A program made the position numbers and the translations under genes. From assembly GCA_017935675.1 (NCBI GenBank), contig JAGBHE010000085.1:1-34017 (forward strand): a DNA stretch of 34,017 nucleotides. The letters are read 5' to 3'. Source of the stretch: Clostridia bacterium (GTDB lineage Bacteria > Bacillota > Clostridia > UBA1381). The notes below the pieces were generated by a model. It ran no database searches and was not told the origin of the DNA. It was given only the letters and a program-made list of their open reading frames with translations. Of the stretch, positions 7,015-13,837 are shown one piece after another (positions within the stretch are counted from its first letter, which is position 1; each line of letters begins with the position of its first letter).

Positions 7015-8670
7015 GTGAGTAAAATTAACAGGTTAGACGGCAAAACGCTCTCCGCAATGATGATATCGGGAGCGAACAATTTGTATAATCACAAAAGTGA
7101 GGTTGACGAGCTTAATGTATTCCCCGTACCCGACGGAGATACGGGAACAAATATGAGCCTTACCGCCATGGCTATGGCAAACGAGCTTATGCAGGAGGAA
7201 ATACAAAGCGTCACAAAAGCAGCGGACAAAATGTCATTTGCAACACTCCGCGGTGCCCGAGGAAATTCCGGAGTTATCTTATCACAGATTTTCAGAGGAA
7301 TGTCCAAATATCTTAAGGGCATGGACGACTGCTCCGCAGACGACCTTGCAAAAGCTTTTGAGGCAGGCGCACAGGCAGCATACAAAGCTGTTATGAAGCC
7401 CACTGAGGGCACTATTTTGACAGTTGCAAAGGTTTCGGCAGAGGGTGCTGTCAGCGCAGCATCGGAAAGCGAACAGCTTCTTGATATGCTTGAAGCCTGC
7501 ACGGAAAAAGGATCCGAGGCTCTCAGGCAAACACCGGAGCTTCTTCCGGCACTTAAGGCCGCCGGTGTTGTAGATGCCGGAGGACAGGGCTGGATGTATA
7601 TTCTTGAAGGAGCGCTGAATTATGTGCGCACCGGTGAAATAATAAAAACCGATTCCGTTCCGGTTACAAAAAAAATCAAAGCTGCGGTAAGACAGCCTGA
7701 AACCGCAAGCGCGGATATCAAATTTAAATATTGTACCGAGTTTATTATAAAAAGAGATTCTTCAGACAGTGATGTTGAAGCTTTCAGAGATGATATATCT
7801 CCAAAGGGCGACTGCATGCTCGTTATTGATGATGACGAAATAATCAAGGTACATATTCATACGAATCACCCCGGCTTTGTTCTTGAAAAGGCTGTTGCCT
7901 TCGGTGAGCTTATAGATGTAAAAATCGATAATATGAAGCACCAGCACAACAGCATTCTTGAAAACTCCGGGAAGCCGTCCTCCGAGCCTAAAAAACAGGC
8001 TCCGGAAAAGCTTGATGAGTATGGATTTGTAGCCATAAGCGCCGGAAAGGGCTTGTCGGGAATACTGACAGACCTTGGGGTCAGCCGCATAATCGAGGGC
8101 GGACAGACAATGAATCCAAGCACAAACGACATTTTAAAAGCAATAGGCAAGGTCCAGGCAAAAACCGTGTTTGTATTTCCAAACAACAAAAACATTATTA
8201 TGGCAGCTTCTCAGGCTGCAGAGCTGTCGGATAAAAACGTTATCGTTATTCCGACAACCTCTATTCCCCAATGCATAACGGCAATGATGTCATTTGAACC
8301 GAAAAAGGATTCGGAAGCAAATGAAAAGAGCTTTAACCGCGCAATGAGAAATGTAAAGTCCGCTCAGGTAACCTTCGCCGTACGCGACACGGAATATGAA
8401 GGGCACATGATAAAAAAAGGCGATATTTTAGGAATAATAGAAAATAAAATTTCCGCAATAGGGAAATCCCCTGAAGGAGTGGCTGAAAAGCTTATCGAAA
8501 GAATGGCGGATGAGGACAGCGAGTTCATCACCATATACCAGGGCAAGAATGCCAAAAAACAGCCCGCAGAGGATATGGCAAACAAGCTTTCCGATTTATA
8601 CGAGGACTGTGAGGTATCTATGAAACGCGGAGGTCAGCCGCTGTATTACTATCTGATTTCTGTTGAATAA
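7015..8670 (+). CDS. yloV: DAK2 domain protein YloV (FakA-like fatty acid kinase)
   Basis: 551 residues. The N-terminal DhaL/DAK2 domain (about residues 8-205) carries the ATP- and Mg-binding motif VPDGDTGTN and ARGNSGVILSQI. The C-terminal 300 residues follow the YloV/FakA pattern. FakA phosphorylates fatty acids bound to FakB proteins, which fits the neighbouring phospholipid genes. The start is unclear: GTG at 7015 directly abuts GGAGG (7010-7014, spacing zero), while ATT at 7024 would have a normal 9-base spacing. The protein differs by only three residues. Confidence 0.93.
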   Translation: MSKINRLDGKTLSAMMISGANNLYNHKSEVDELNVFPVPDGDTGTNMSLTAMAMANELMQEEIQSVTKAADKMSFATLRGARGNSGVILSQIFRGMSKYLKGMDDCSADDLAKAFEAGAQAAYKAVMKPTEGTILTVAKVSAEGAVSAASESEQLLDMLEACTEKGSEALRQTPELLPALKAAGVVDAGGQGWMYILEGALNYVRTGEIIKTDSVPVTKKIKAAVRQPETASADIKFKYCTEFIIKRDSSDSDVEAFRDDISPKGDCMLVIDDDEIIKVHIHTNHPGFVLEKAVAFGELIDVKIDNMKHQHNSILENSGKPSSEPKKQAPEKLDEYGFVAISAGKGLSGILTDLGVSRIIEGGQTMNPSTNDILKAIGKVQAKTVFVFPNNKNIIMAASQAAELSDKNVIVIPTTSIPQCITAMMSFEPKKDSEANEKSFNRAMRNVKSAQVTFAVRDTEYEGHMIKKGDILGIIENKISAIGKSPEGVAEKLIERMADEDSEFITIYQGKNAKKQPAEDMANKLSDLYEDCEVSMKRGGQPLYYYLISVE

Positions 8671-8683
8671 AAGGGATTGAGCC

Positions 8684-10717
8684 ATGGACAGAGATATTTG
8701 CTATTTAAAAGGCGTCGGAAGCGCAAGAGCCAAAGCCTTCTCAAAGCTTGGAATCAGAACAGCAGAGGATTTGCTGTATTTTTTCCCGAGAGGCTATGAG
8801 GATCGCTCCGTAACAAAAAATATTGATGACTGTGAAGCAGAAGAAACGGTATGCCTGAGCATTACCGTTTCTTCTGCTGTTCACGAAACGCGCATACGAA
8901 AAAACATGGCTGTGTATACGATGACAATAAGCGATGAAACCGGAAGCATGAACGCGGTCTGGTACAACAACAGATTTGTCAAAAATGTTTTTTCTCCCGG
9001 CGCGGAATTTGTTCTGTACGGAAAAATTGAGCGTGCCCGCGGAAAGCTTCAGATTGTCAACCCGATTTACGAAAAGGCGGGCGAAGCTAAATACACCGGC
9101 AAAATAGTACCTGTTTACCCTCTGACCGGAGGGCTTTTGCAGAAAAACGTTCAGAGCATAATCTCTGAGGCGCTGAAAAGCATAGGTGAAATCCCCGAAT
9201 ATCTTCCCGAAAAACTCAGAGAGGAATATAAAATTCCCGACATTAATTTCAGTATGAAAAACATACATTTCCCCGACTCACTTGAAAGCTACAGCCGTGC
9301 GAGAAAGCGGTTTGTATTTGATGAGCTGCTTACGCTTCAGCTTGCGCTTTTCAGTCAAAAAGATGTAATTTCAAAAAACGACGGCATTGTATTTAAAGAT
9401 ATTTCCGGCGGAAATCTTCTTAAAAATAACATACCGTATAAGCTGACAGGCGCACAAAAGCGAGCTATGACCGAAATTATTTCCGATTTGAAATCCGGGA
9501 AACAAATGAACCGTCTGCTTCAAGGTGATGTAGGCTCCGGTAAAACAATCGTTGCGGCAATGACGATATTTCTTTCCCACCGGAACGGATATCAGAGTGT
9601 GCTGATGGCGCCTACCGAAATTCTTGCACAGCAGCACTGCGAATCACTGAATGAAATATTTAAAGGTCTCGGAATTAATGTGGTTTTGCTCACAGGCGGT
9701 CTTTGTGCGGCCGATAAAAGGTTTGCATATGAGCAGATATCAAACGGTCTTGCGGATGTAGTTGTCGGGACTCACGCCATAATAGAGGAAAAAGCGGTAT
9801 TTTTTAAGCTCGGTCTTGTCATTGCAGACGAGCAGCACCGTTTCGGAGTCAGCCAGAGAGCAAGGCTTTGTGCTAAGGGCGTCAATCCTCATATGCTCAT
9901 CATGTCTGCAACACCTATTCCGAGAACCCTTGCCCTTATTCTTTACGGAGACCTTGATATCTCTGTAATAGATGAGCTGCCTCCCGGAAGAAAGCCCGTA
10001 CAAACCTTTGCTGTCGGAGAAAATATGCGCAGGCGTGTTTACGCCTTTCTTGAAAAAAATATTAAGGAAGGGCATCAGGGATATGTTGTTTGCCCTCTTA
10101 TTGAGGAAACAGAAACTCTTGACCTCAGCAACGCCACACAGCTTGCAGCAACTCTGCGCGAAAAATTCCCGAAAATAAGCATAGGTCTTATGCACGGAAA
10201 AATGAAGCCCGGCGAAAAGGAACAGGTCATGGAGGATTTCAGCCGCGGCAGCATAAAAATTCTTGTTTCCACTACAGTTATTGAAGTAGGCGTTAATGTT
10301 CCGAATGCAAATGTTATGATAATTGAGAACGCCGAACGCTTCGGGCTGTCACAGCTTCACCAGCTTCGGGGCAGAGTCGGCAGAGGTGCAGATCAAGCTT
10401 ACTGCATTCTCTTTGCACACGGAAGCGGTGAGGTAACAAAAAAAAGAATGGAAACAATGTGCGCGTCAAATGACGGCTTCTATATTTCCGAACAGGATTT
10501 AAAGCTTCGCGGTCCCGGTGATTTTTTCGGGACACGGCAGCATGGGCTTCCCGATATGAAAATCGCCAACCTGTTTAAGGACGGAGACCTTCTGAAAATG
10601 GCGCAGGACGCCGCCAAAAAAATATGTATAAATGAGCTTTTGCAAAAAAATGATGAATATTCCGCACTGAAAAAACGTGTTGACAGAATAATAGAGAAAG
10701 CTGAAATACTGAACTGA
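8684..10717 (+). CDS. recG: ATP-dependent DNA helicase RecG
   Basis: 677 residues, standard length. An N-terminal wedge/OB region (about residues 1-240) precedes two helicase domains with Walker A GDVGSGKT, the DEQH box DEQHRFG, SATPIPRT, and the motif VI block LRGRVGRG; the TRG region FFGTRQHGLPD follows. RecG reverses stalled replication forks and branch-migrates Holliday junctions. ATG at 8684 follows AAGGGATTGAGCC, 13 bases after the YloV stop, so it is the last gene of the run. Confidence 0.97.
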   Translation: MDRDICYLKGVGSARAKAFSKLGIRTAEDLLYFFPRGYEDRSVTKNIDDCEAEETVCLSITVSSAVHETRIRKNMAVYTMTISDETGSMNAVWYNNRFVKNVFSPGAEFVLYGKIERARGKLQIVNPIYEKAGEAKYTGKIVPVYPLTGGLLQKNVQSIISEALKSIGEIPEYLPEKLREEYKIPDINFSMKNIHFPDSLESYSRARKRFVFDELLTLQLALFSQKDVISKNDGIVFKDISGGNLLKNNIPYKLTGAQKRAMTEIISDLKSGKQMNRLLQGDVGSGKTIVAAMTIFLSHRNGYQSVLMAPTEILAQQHCESLNEIFKGLGINVVLLTGGLCAADKRFAYEQISNGLADVVVGTHAIIEEKAVFFKLGLVIADEQHRFGVSQRARLCAKGVNPHMLIMSATPIPRTLALILYGDLDISVIDELPPGRKPVQTFAVGENMRRRVYAFLEKNIKEGHQGYVVCPLIEETETLDLSNATQLAATLREKFPKISIGLMHGKMKPGEKEQVMEDFSRGSIKILVSTTVIEVGVNVPNANVMIIENAERFGLSQLHQLRGRVGRGADQAYCILFAHGSGEVTKKRMETMCASNDGFYISEQDLKLRGPGDFFGTRQHGLPDMKIANLFKDGDLLKMAQDAAKKICINELLQKNDEYSALKKRVDRIIEKAEILN

Positions 10718-10741
10718 TTAATTTCTTACAAAATTTACATT

Positions 10742-10770
10742 GCATATATCTTACCGGCACGGGTAAATTA
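10742..10770 (+). promoter_or_regulatory. Weak candidate sigma-G promoter before the SASP gene
   Basis: GCATA (10742-10746), 17 bases, then TAAATTA (10764-10770) partly fits the sigma-G pattern GHATR-N17/18-CATWHTA: the -35 matches fully, the -10 at about four of seven. SASP genes are sigma-G dependent in Bacillus, which motivates the call. Confidence 0.3.
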
Positions 10771-10794
10771 TTATTGAGGATAACCTCAATAATA
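10769..10794 (+). repeat. Perfect 11-bp stem-loop in the SASP 5' untranslated region
   Basis: TATTATTGAGG (10769-10779), loop ATAA, CCTCAATAATA (10784-10794). It ends 8 bases before the ribosome site GGAGGA and has no T-tract, so it is unlikely to be the recG terminator. It may stabilise the spore mRNA or influence translation. Confidence 0.6.
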
Positions 10795-10816
10795 TATATA
10801 TCCGGAGGAATATACT

Positions 10817-10990
10817 ATGTCAAAGAGCAAAGCTGCAAAAGCGGCAAACGAGAAATTCAAGACAGAAGCTGCAAACGAACTGGGACTTAACCTTAAGAGC
10901 GGCAGCGATATCACAGCAAGAGAAGCCGGCAGTATCGGCGGCAGAATGGTTCAGAAAATGATTGAGGAATACGAAAAGAATTTGAAATAA
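10817..10990 (+). CDS. Alpha/beta-type small acid-soluble spore protein
   Basis: A 57-residue protein starting MSKSKAAKAANEKFK. It shows the two SASP signatures: ANELGL near residue 20 and the C-terminal TAREAGSIGGRMVQKMIEEYE. These proteins coat DNA in the forespore, force an A-like helix and protect against UV. The usual GPR protease site (E-I/F-A in the first half) appears here as T-E-A-A, so cleavage at germination may differ. The ribosome site is GGAGGA. It stands alone after recG with its own leader hairpin and a following GC-rich hairpin. Confidence 0.93.
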   Translation: MSKSKAAKAANEKFKTEAANELGLNLKSGSDITAREAGSIGGRMVQKMIEEYEKNLK

Positions 10991-10996
10991 GACGAC

Positions 10997-11031
10997 TCGG
11001 CGCGGCGGATAAAATATTCCTGCCGCGCCGA
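10997..11031 (+). terminator. GC-rich hairpin after the SASP gene
   Basis: The perfect 10-bp stem TCGGCGCGGC / GCCGCGCCGA (10997-11006 with 11022-11031) starts 7 bases after the SASP stop. No clear T-tract follows, so it may act as a weak terminator or an mRNA 3' end protector. Confidence 0.55.
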
Positions 11032-11066
11032 ATTGCAGCATTGTACTTTACGGAGTTGATACATAT

Positions 11067-11318
11067 ATGCACTATACTTACTTGCTCGAATGTGCTGATA
11101 AAAGCCTGTACTGCGGTTATACAAACAATCTGAAGAAAAGAGTGCTTGCCCATAACAGCGGCAGGGGCGCAAAATATACAAAGCCCCGCCGGCCTGTCAG
11201 GCTCGTTTATTTTGAATGCCATGAAACCAAACAGGAGGCTATGCACAGGGAATGGGAAATAAAAAAGCTCAGCCGTGAAAATAAGCTAAAGCTCATTTCC
11301 GGATTTAACAATGAATAG
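11067..11318 (+). CDS. GIY-YIG nuclease domain protein (UPF0213/YhbQ type)
   Basis: 83 residues forming a single GIY-YIG domain: YTYLLECADKSLYCGYT holds the two signature strands (YLL and CGYT), followed by LKKRVLAHN, a central AKYTKPRRPVRLVY segment and a Glu (HREWEIKKL) at the place of the metal ligand. These small proteins resemble the nuclease part of UvrC; their cellular role is not well known, and some cut DNA. ATG at 11067 follows CGGAG. It converges with the amidohydrolase gene and their 3' ends overlap by 14 bases. Confidence 0.9.
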   Translation: MHYTYLLECADKSLYCGYTNNLKKRVLAHNSGRGAKYTKPRRPVRLVYFECHETKQEAMHREWEIKKLSRENKLKLISGFNNE

Positions 11319-12438
11319 TATACGCTATTTTACCGTCCACCACAGCAGCCAGCATCTTGGTACGGACTTCAAGCGGACTCCCGGTAAAAATTGCAAAATC
11401 CGCATCCTTCCCTTCTTTGATGCTTCCGAGCCTGTCATCCACGCGGCAGATTTTTGCCGCGTTTATTGTTATTGACTTCATCGCTTCCTCATCTCCCAGC
11501 CCATGCTTCGCCGCAAGTGCTGCGCAAATCGGCAGGTGCTGAATCCTTGTAACCGGATGGTCCGTTGTCAGCGCCACCGTTACGCCTGCTTTATGCAAAA
11601 TTGCAGGCGTTTTGAAATCAGACTGCTCCACCTCAATTTTGCTTCTTGACGCCATTGAAGGTCCGACAATTGCCGGATACCCCGACTTTGCTATTTCTTC
11701 CGCAATTAAATGTCCCTCCGTGCAATGATCAAGAGTGAGCCCCAGTCCGAATTCTTCGGCAATCCGGATAGCTGTAAAAATATCATCAGCTCTGTGCGCG
11801 TGAGCTTTAAGAGGAATTTTATGTTCAAAAAGCTCCCTGTAGCATTCTTTTCTGAAATCCTTTTCTGAGCTGTCATTTTCAAAATACTCCCTCGCCGCAA
11901 ACAATTCCTCGCGTATCATCGCCGCAACCGTCATTCTTGACGCCGGTGTGTTCCCGTTTGATCCGTAATTTGTTTTCGGATTTTCACCAAAGGCAATTTT
12001 AATCGCAGCAGGAGCTTTTACAATCATGTCATCAATTCTTCTGCCGCAGGTTTTTATAAAAGCAAACTGACCGCCTATGGGATTTGAGCTTCCCGGGCCT
12101 GCCATAACTCCGGTAATACCTGCGGCAAGGGCATTGTGAAACGCACTGTCCATAGGATTTATCGCGTCAACAGCCCGAAGCCACGGCGTTATCGGCGATG
12201 TTGTTTCATTGCAGTCGTCACCCTGTACACCGACCTTTTCCTCAGATATTCCTATATGGCTGTGAGCATCAATAATCCCCGGATAAACATGAAGTCCGCG
12301 AGCGTCAAAAACCTCTGCCTCCGGCTCACATATATTTTCACCTATTTTCAATGTTTTCCCCTTATCTGCCAATATATCCGCACATATTATTCCCGGCTTT
12401 TCCATAGTGTGAAGAATTCCGTTTTTAATCAGAAGCAT
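11305..12438 (-). CDS. Amidohydrolase family protein (imidazolonepropionase-like)
   Basis: 377 residues. The metal ligands of a TIM-barrel amidohydrolase are visible: DAHSHIG near residue 60, HAHRADD in the middle, DHCTEGH and the TTDHP aspartate region. The N- and C-terminal strands (MLLIKNGILHTME and DADFAIFTGSP) form the usual beta sandwich. Members of this branch include imidazolonepropionases and dipeptide or prolidase-type enzymes; the substrate cannot be read from sequence. No signal peptide, so cytoplasmic. No pathway partner lies beside it. Confidence 0.88.
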   Translation of the reverse strand: MLLIKNGILHTMEKPGIICADILADKGKTLKIGENICEPEAEVFDARGLHVYPGIIDAHSHIGISEEKVGVQGDDCNETTSPITPWLRAVDAINPMDSAFHNALAAGITGVMAGPGSSNPIGGQFAFIKTCGRRIDDMIVKAPAAIKIAFGENPKTNYGSNGNTPASRMTVAAMIREELFAAREYFENDSSEKDFRKECYRELFEHKIPLKAHAHRADDIFTAIRIAEEFGLGLTLDHCTEGHLIAEEIAKSGYPAIVGPSMASRSKIEVEQSDFKTPAILHKAGVTVALTTDHPVTRIQHLPICAALAAKHGLGDEEAMKSITINAAKICRVDDRLGSIKEGKDADFAIFTGSPLEVRTKMLAAVVDGKIAYTIHC

Positions 12439-12481
12439 TGCTTGTCCCGACCTTTCGCTGCTTTTAAAAATTAAGATTTAT

Positions 12482-12511
12482 GAATATTTTAACCCATTTT
12501 GTTCAATAATA
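12482..12511 (+). promoter_or_regulatory. Candidate sigma-F/sigma-G promoter for the Asn/Gln-rich gene
   Basis: GAATA (12482-12486), 17 bases, then CAATAATA (12504-12511) resembles the forespore pattern GHATR-N17/18-CATWHTA. It lies about 20 bases ahead of the ribosome site of the 47-residue Asn/Gln gene. Judged by eye only. Confidence 0.3.
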
Positions 12512-12544
12512 AACACGAACAAACATATTGGAGGTGAAATAATC

Positions 12545-12688
12545 ATGAATTTTGAAAACAACAATAACCAGAAGCAAAACAAAAACAATCAGCAGAATCA
12601 GCAAAACAAGCAGAACCAGCAGAACCAGCAGAATCAGCAAAATCAACAGAACCAGCAGAACCAAAAAAACAATCAGAACAATCAATAA
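12545..12688 (+). CDS. Small Asn/Gln-rich low-complexity protein
   Basis: 47 residues, starting MNFENNNNQKQNKNNQQNQQ. It is almost only Asn and Gln with a few Lys and repeated N-Q-Q units. It has an excellent ribosome site (GGAGGTGA, 7 bases before ATG), a possible forespore promoter and a strong terminator just after its stop, so it is very likely a real gene despite its size and composition. I do not recognise a named family. Gamma-type SASPs are also Gln/Asn-rich, but their conserved sequence is absent here. A reading frame on the opposite strand of the same bases is a shadow of Leu/Val codons. Confidence 0.7.
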   Translation: MNFENNNNQKQNKNNQQNQQNKQNQQNQQNQQNQQNQQNQKNNQNNQ

Positions 12689-12697
12689 TTTGCTGAA

Positions 12698-12737
12698 AAG
12701 AAAGACTCAATTTCAAAAAACGAATTGAGTCTTTCTT
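12698..12737. terminator. Bidirectional terminator with perfect 15-bp stem
   Basis: AAGAAAGACTCAATT (12698-12712) and AATTGAGTCTTTCTT (12723-12737) around a 10-base loop. It lies between the convergent Asn/Gln-rich gene and the lactonase-like gene and can serve both. Confidence 0.85.
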
Positions 12738-12749
12738 ACTTTTCCGTGT

Positions 12750-13688
12750 TCAGCAAGGAATAACGCACAAAGGAGCCTTTATTTTAAGCTCAGCGTCAAG
12801 CTTTGTAAGTCTCGTACCGTCAACCTCATAAAAGGTCACATTATCGCTTGCTTCATTTGTGCAGATAAGAATGTTATTTATAATATCAAAATCTCTTGGT
12901 GAGCTTCCACCGCAGCTATAGAAGCCGTCTATCTCCGGAATTCCGTTGTTCAATCTGAAAACAGCAATTGAATCATGTCCGCGGTTAGAAGCAAAAAGGC
13001 AGTTACCCGAAATGCGAATTGCCGCCATAATGTTTTCGCCGGCAAAGTCCGCCGGAAGCCCGGGTACATTTTTTACAAGAGTAAGTCTTCCGTCACCATA
13101 TGAAAATACCGAAATATCAGAAGAAAGCTCATTTGCGCAGTAAACATAATCTCCGCCGAAAGCAAGATGGCGCGCACCGTGACCTGCGGGAACACGCGCT
13201 TCAGCGATTTTATTAAGCTCCTTGTCATATGTATATATTGTATCTGTTCCGAGGTCAACCGCAAGAATATATTTACCGTCCGGAGATACATTCACATAAT
13301 GAGTATGAGGCACGGTCTGACGTTTGGGATGAATACTGCTGCCGGAATGAACATCAATTTTGTCCGGCATAAGAACAACATTCCCGGACAGATAATTGAC
13401 ACAGTAAACTCTTCCCTTGTCAATGCAGAGATGACATGCCACAACTCCGTGTGTTGTCTCCGGTTCGCTTACAATTCCGTTTTCCACCGTCACCAGACCG
13501 CTTTCATTGCTGCCTTCAAAAGGCGCTCTCAGAAGAACATATAACCGCTCTCCGCTTTTTGCCATATACATAGGACTGTCAAGCGCAATTTTTTCACGAA
13601 GCTGCACGGTCCCGTTTTCAAAGCTGTATCGGTAAATACCACCCTCCGCATCACATGACGCCACATAAAACTCAAATTTTTTATCCAT
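12750..13688 (-). CDS. Lactonase family beta-propeller protein (6-phosphogluconolactonase-like)
   Basis: 312 residues with repeated beta-propeller blades: motifs such as ICHLCIDKGRVYCVNYLSGN-type strands, HTHYVNVSPDGKYILAVDLG and GHGARHLAFGGDYVYCANEL recur at about 45-residue steps. The central PHTHYVNVSPDG motif is typical of the YkgB/Pgl lactonase family, which hydrolyses sugar lactones. The start at 13688 follows AAAGGTG; an ATG at 13706 has no such site. No signal peptide. The mannosidase gene lies upstream on the same strand, separated by a REP-like hairpin, which suggests but does not prove a sugar role. Confidence 0.85.
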   Translation of the reverse strand: MDKKFEFYVASCDAEGGIYRYSFENGTVQLREKIALDSPMYMAKSGERLYVLLRAPFEGSNESGLVTVENGIVSEPETTHGVVACHLCIDKGRVYCVNYLSGNVVLMPDKIDVHSGSSIHPKRQTVPHTHYVNVSPDGKYILAVDLGTDTIYTYDKELNKIAEARVPAGHGARHLAFGGDYVYCANELSSDISVFSYGDGRLTLVKNVPGLPADFAGENIMAAIRISGNCLFASNRGHDSIAVFRLNNGIPEIDGFYSCGGSSPRDFDIINNILICTNEASDNVTFYEVDGTRLTKLDAELKIKAPLCVIPC

Positions 13689-13783
13689 ATAATTTACACC
13701 TTTCATTTACCTGTCTTCGGTTCATATTATATCAGATTGGTTTCCGTTTGTCAAGACATCACCCGCCGCAGAAATACAGCACT

Positions 13784-13827
13784 GAACACAAGAGAACCGA
13801 ACACAAGGGGACGGTTCTCTTGTGTTC
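13784..13827. repeat. REP-like inverted repeat
   Basis: Two perfect 16-base arms, GAACACAAGAGAACCG (13784-13799) and CGGTTCTCTTGTGTTC (13812-13827), enclose a 12-base loop that repeats AACACAAG. It lies 10 bases from the stop of the mannosidase gene. Elements with the core 'ACACAAGGGGACGGTTCT' are familiar as dispersed repeats in Bacillota, sometimes near Y1 (RAYT) transposases; that link is from memory. No transposase gene is in the window. It could also terminate mannosidase transcription. Confidence 0.75.
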
Positions 13828-13837
13828 GGTAACGATA

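Noticed and set aside
8741..9268. 175-residue minus-strand frame
   Set aside because: Antisense shadow of recG without start signals.
12503..12685. 60-residue Leu/Val/Ile-rich frame on the minus strand
   Set aside because: It is the complement of the Asn/Gln codon repeat, has no ribosome site and crosses the better-supported plus-strand gene.
12530..12690. CRISPR-like or tandem DNA repeat at the CAGAAC units
   Set aside because: The short irregular repeats are explained by Asn/Gln codons in one reading frame; no spacers.
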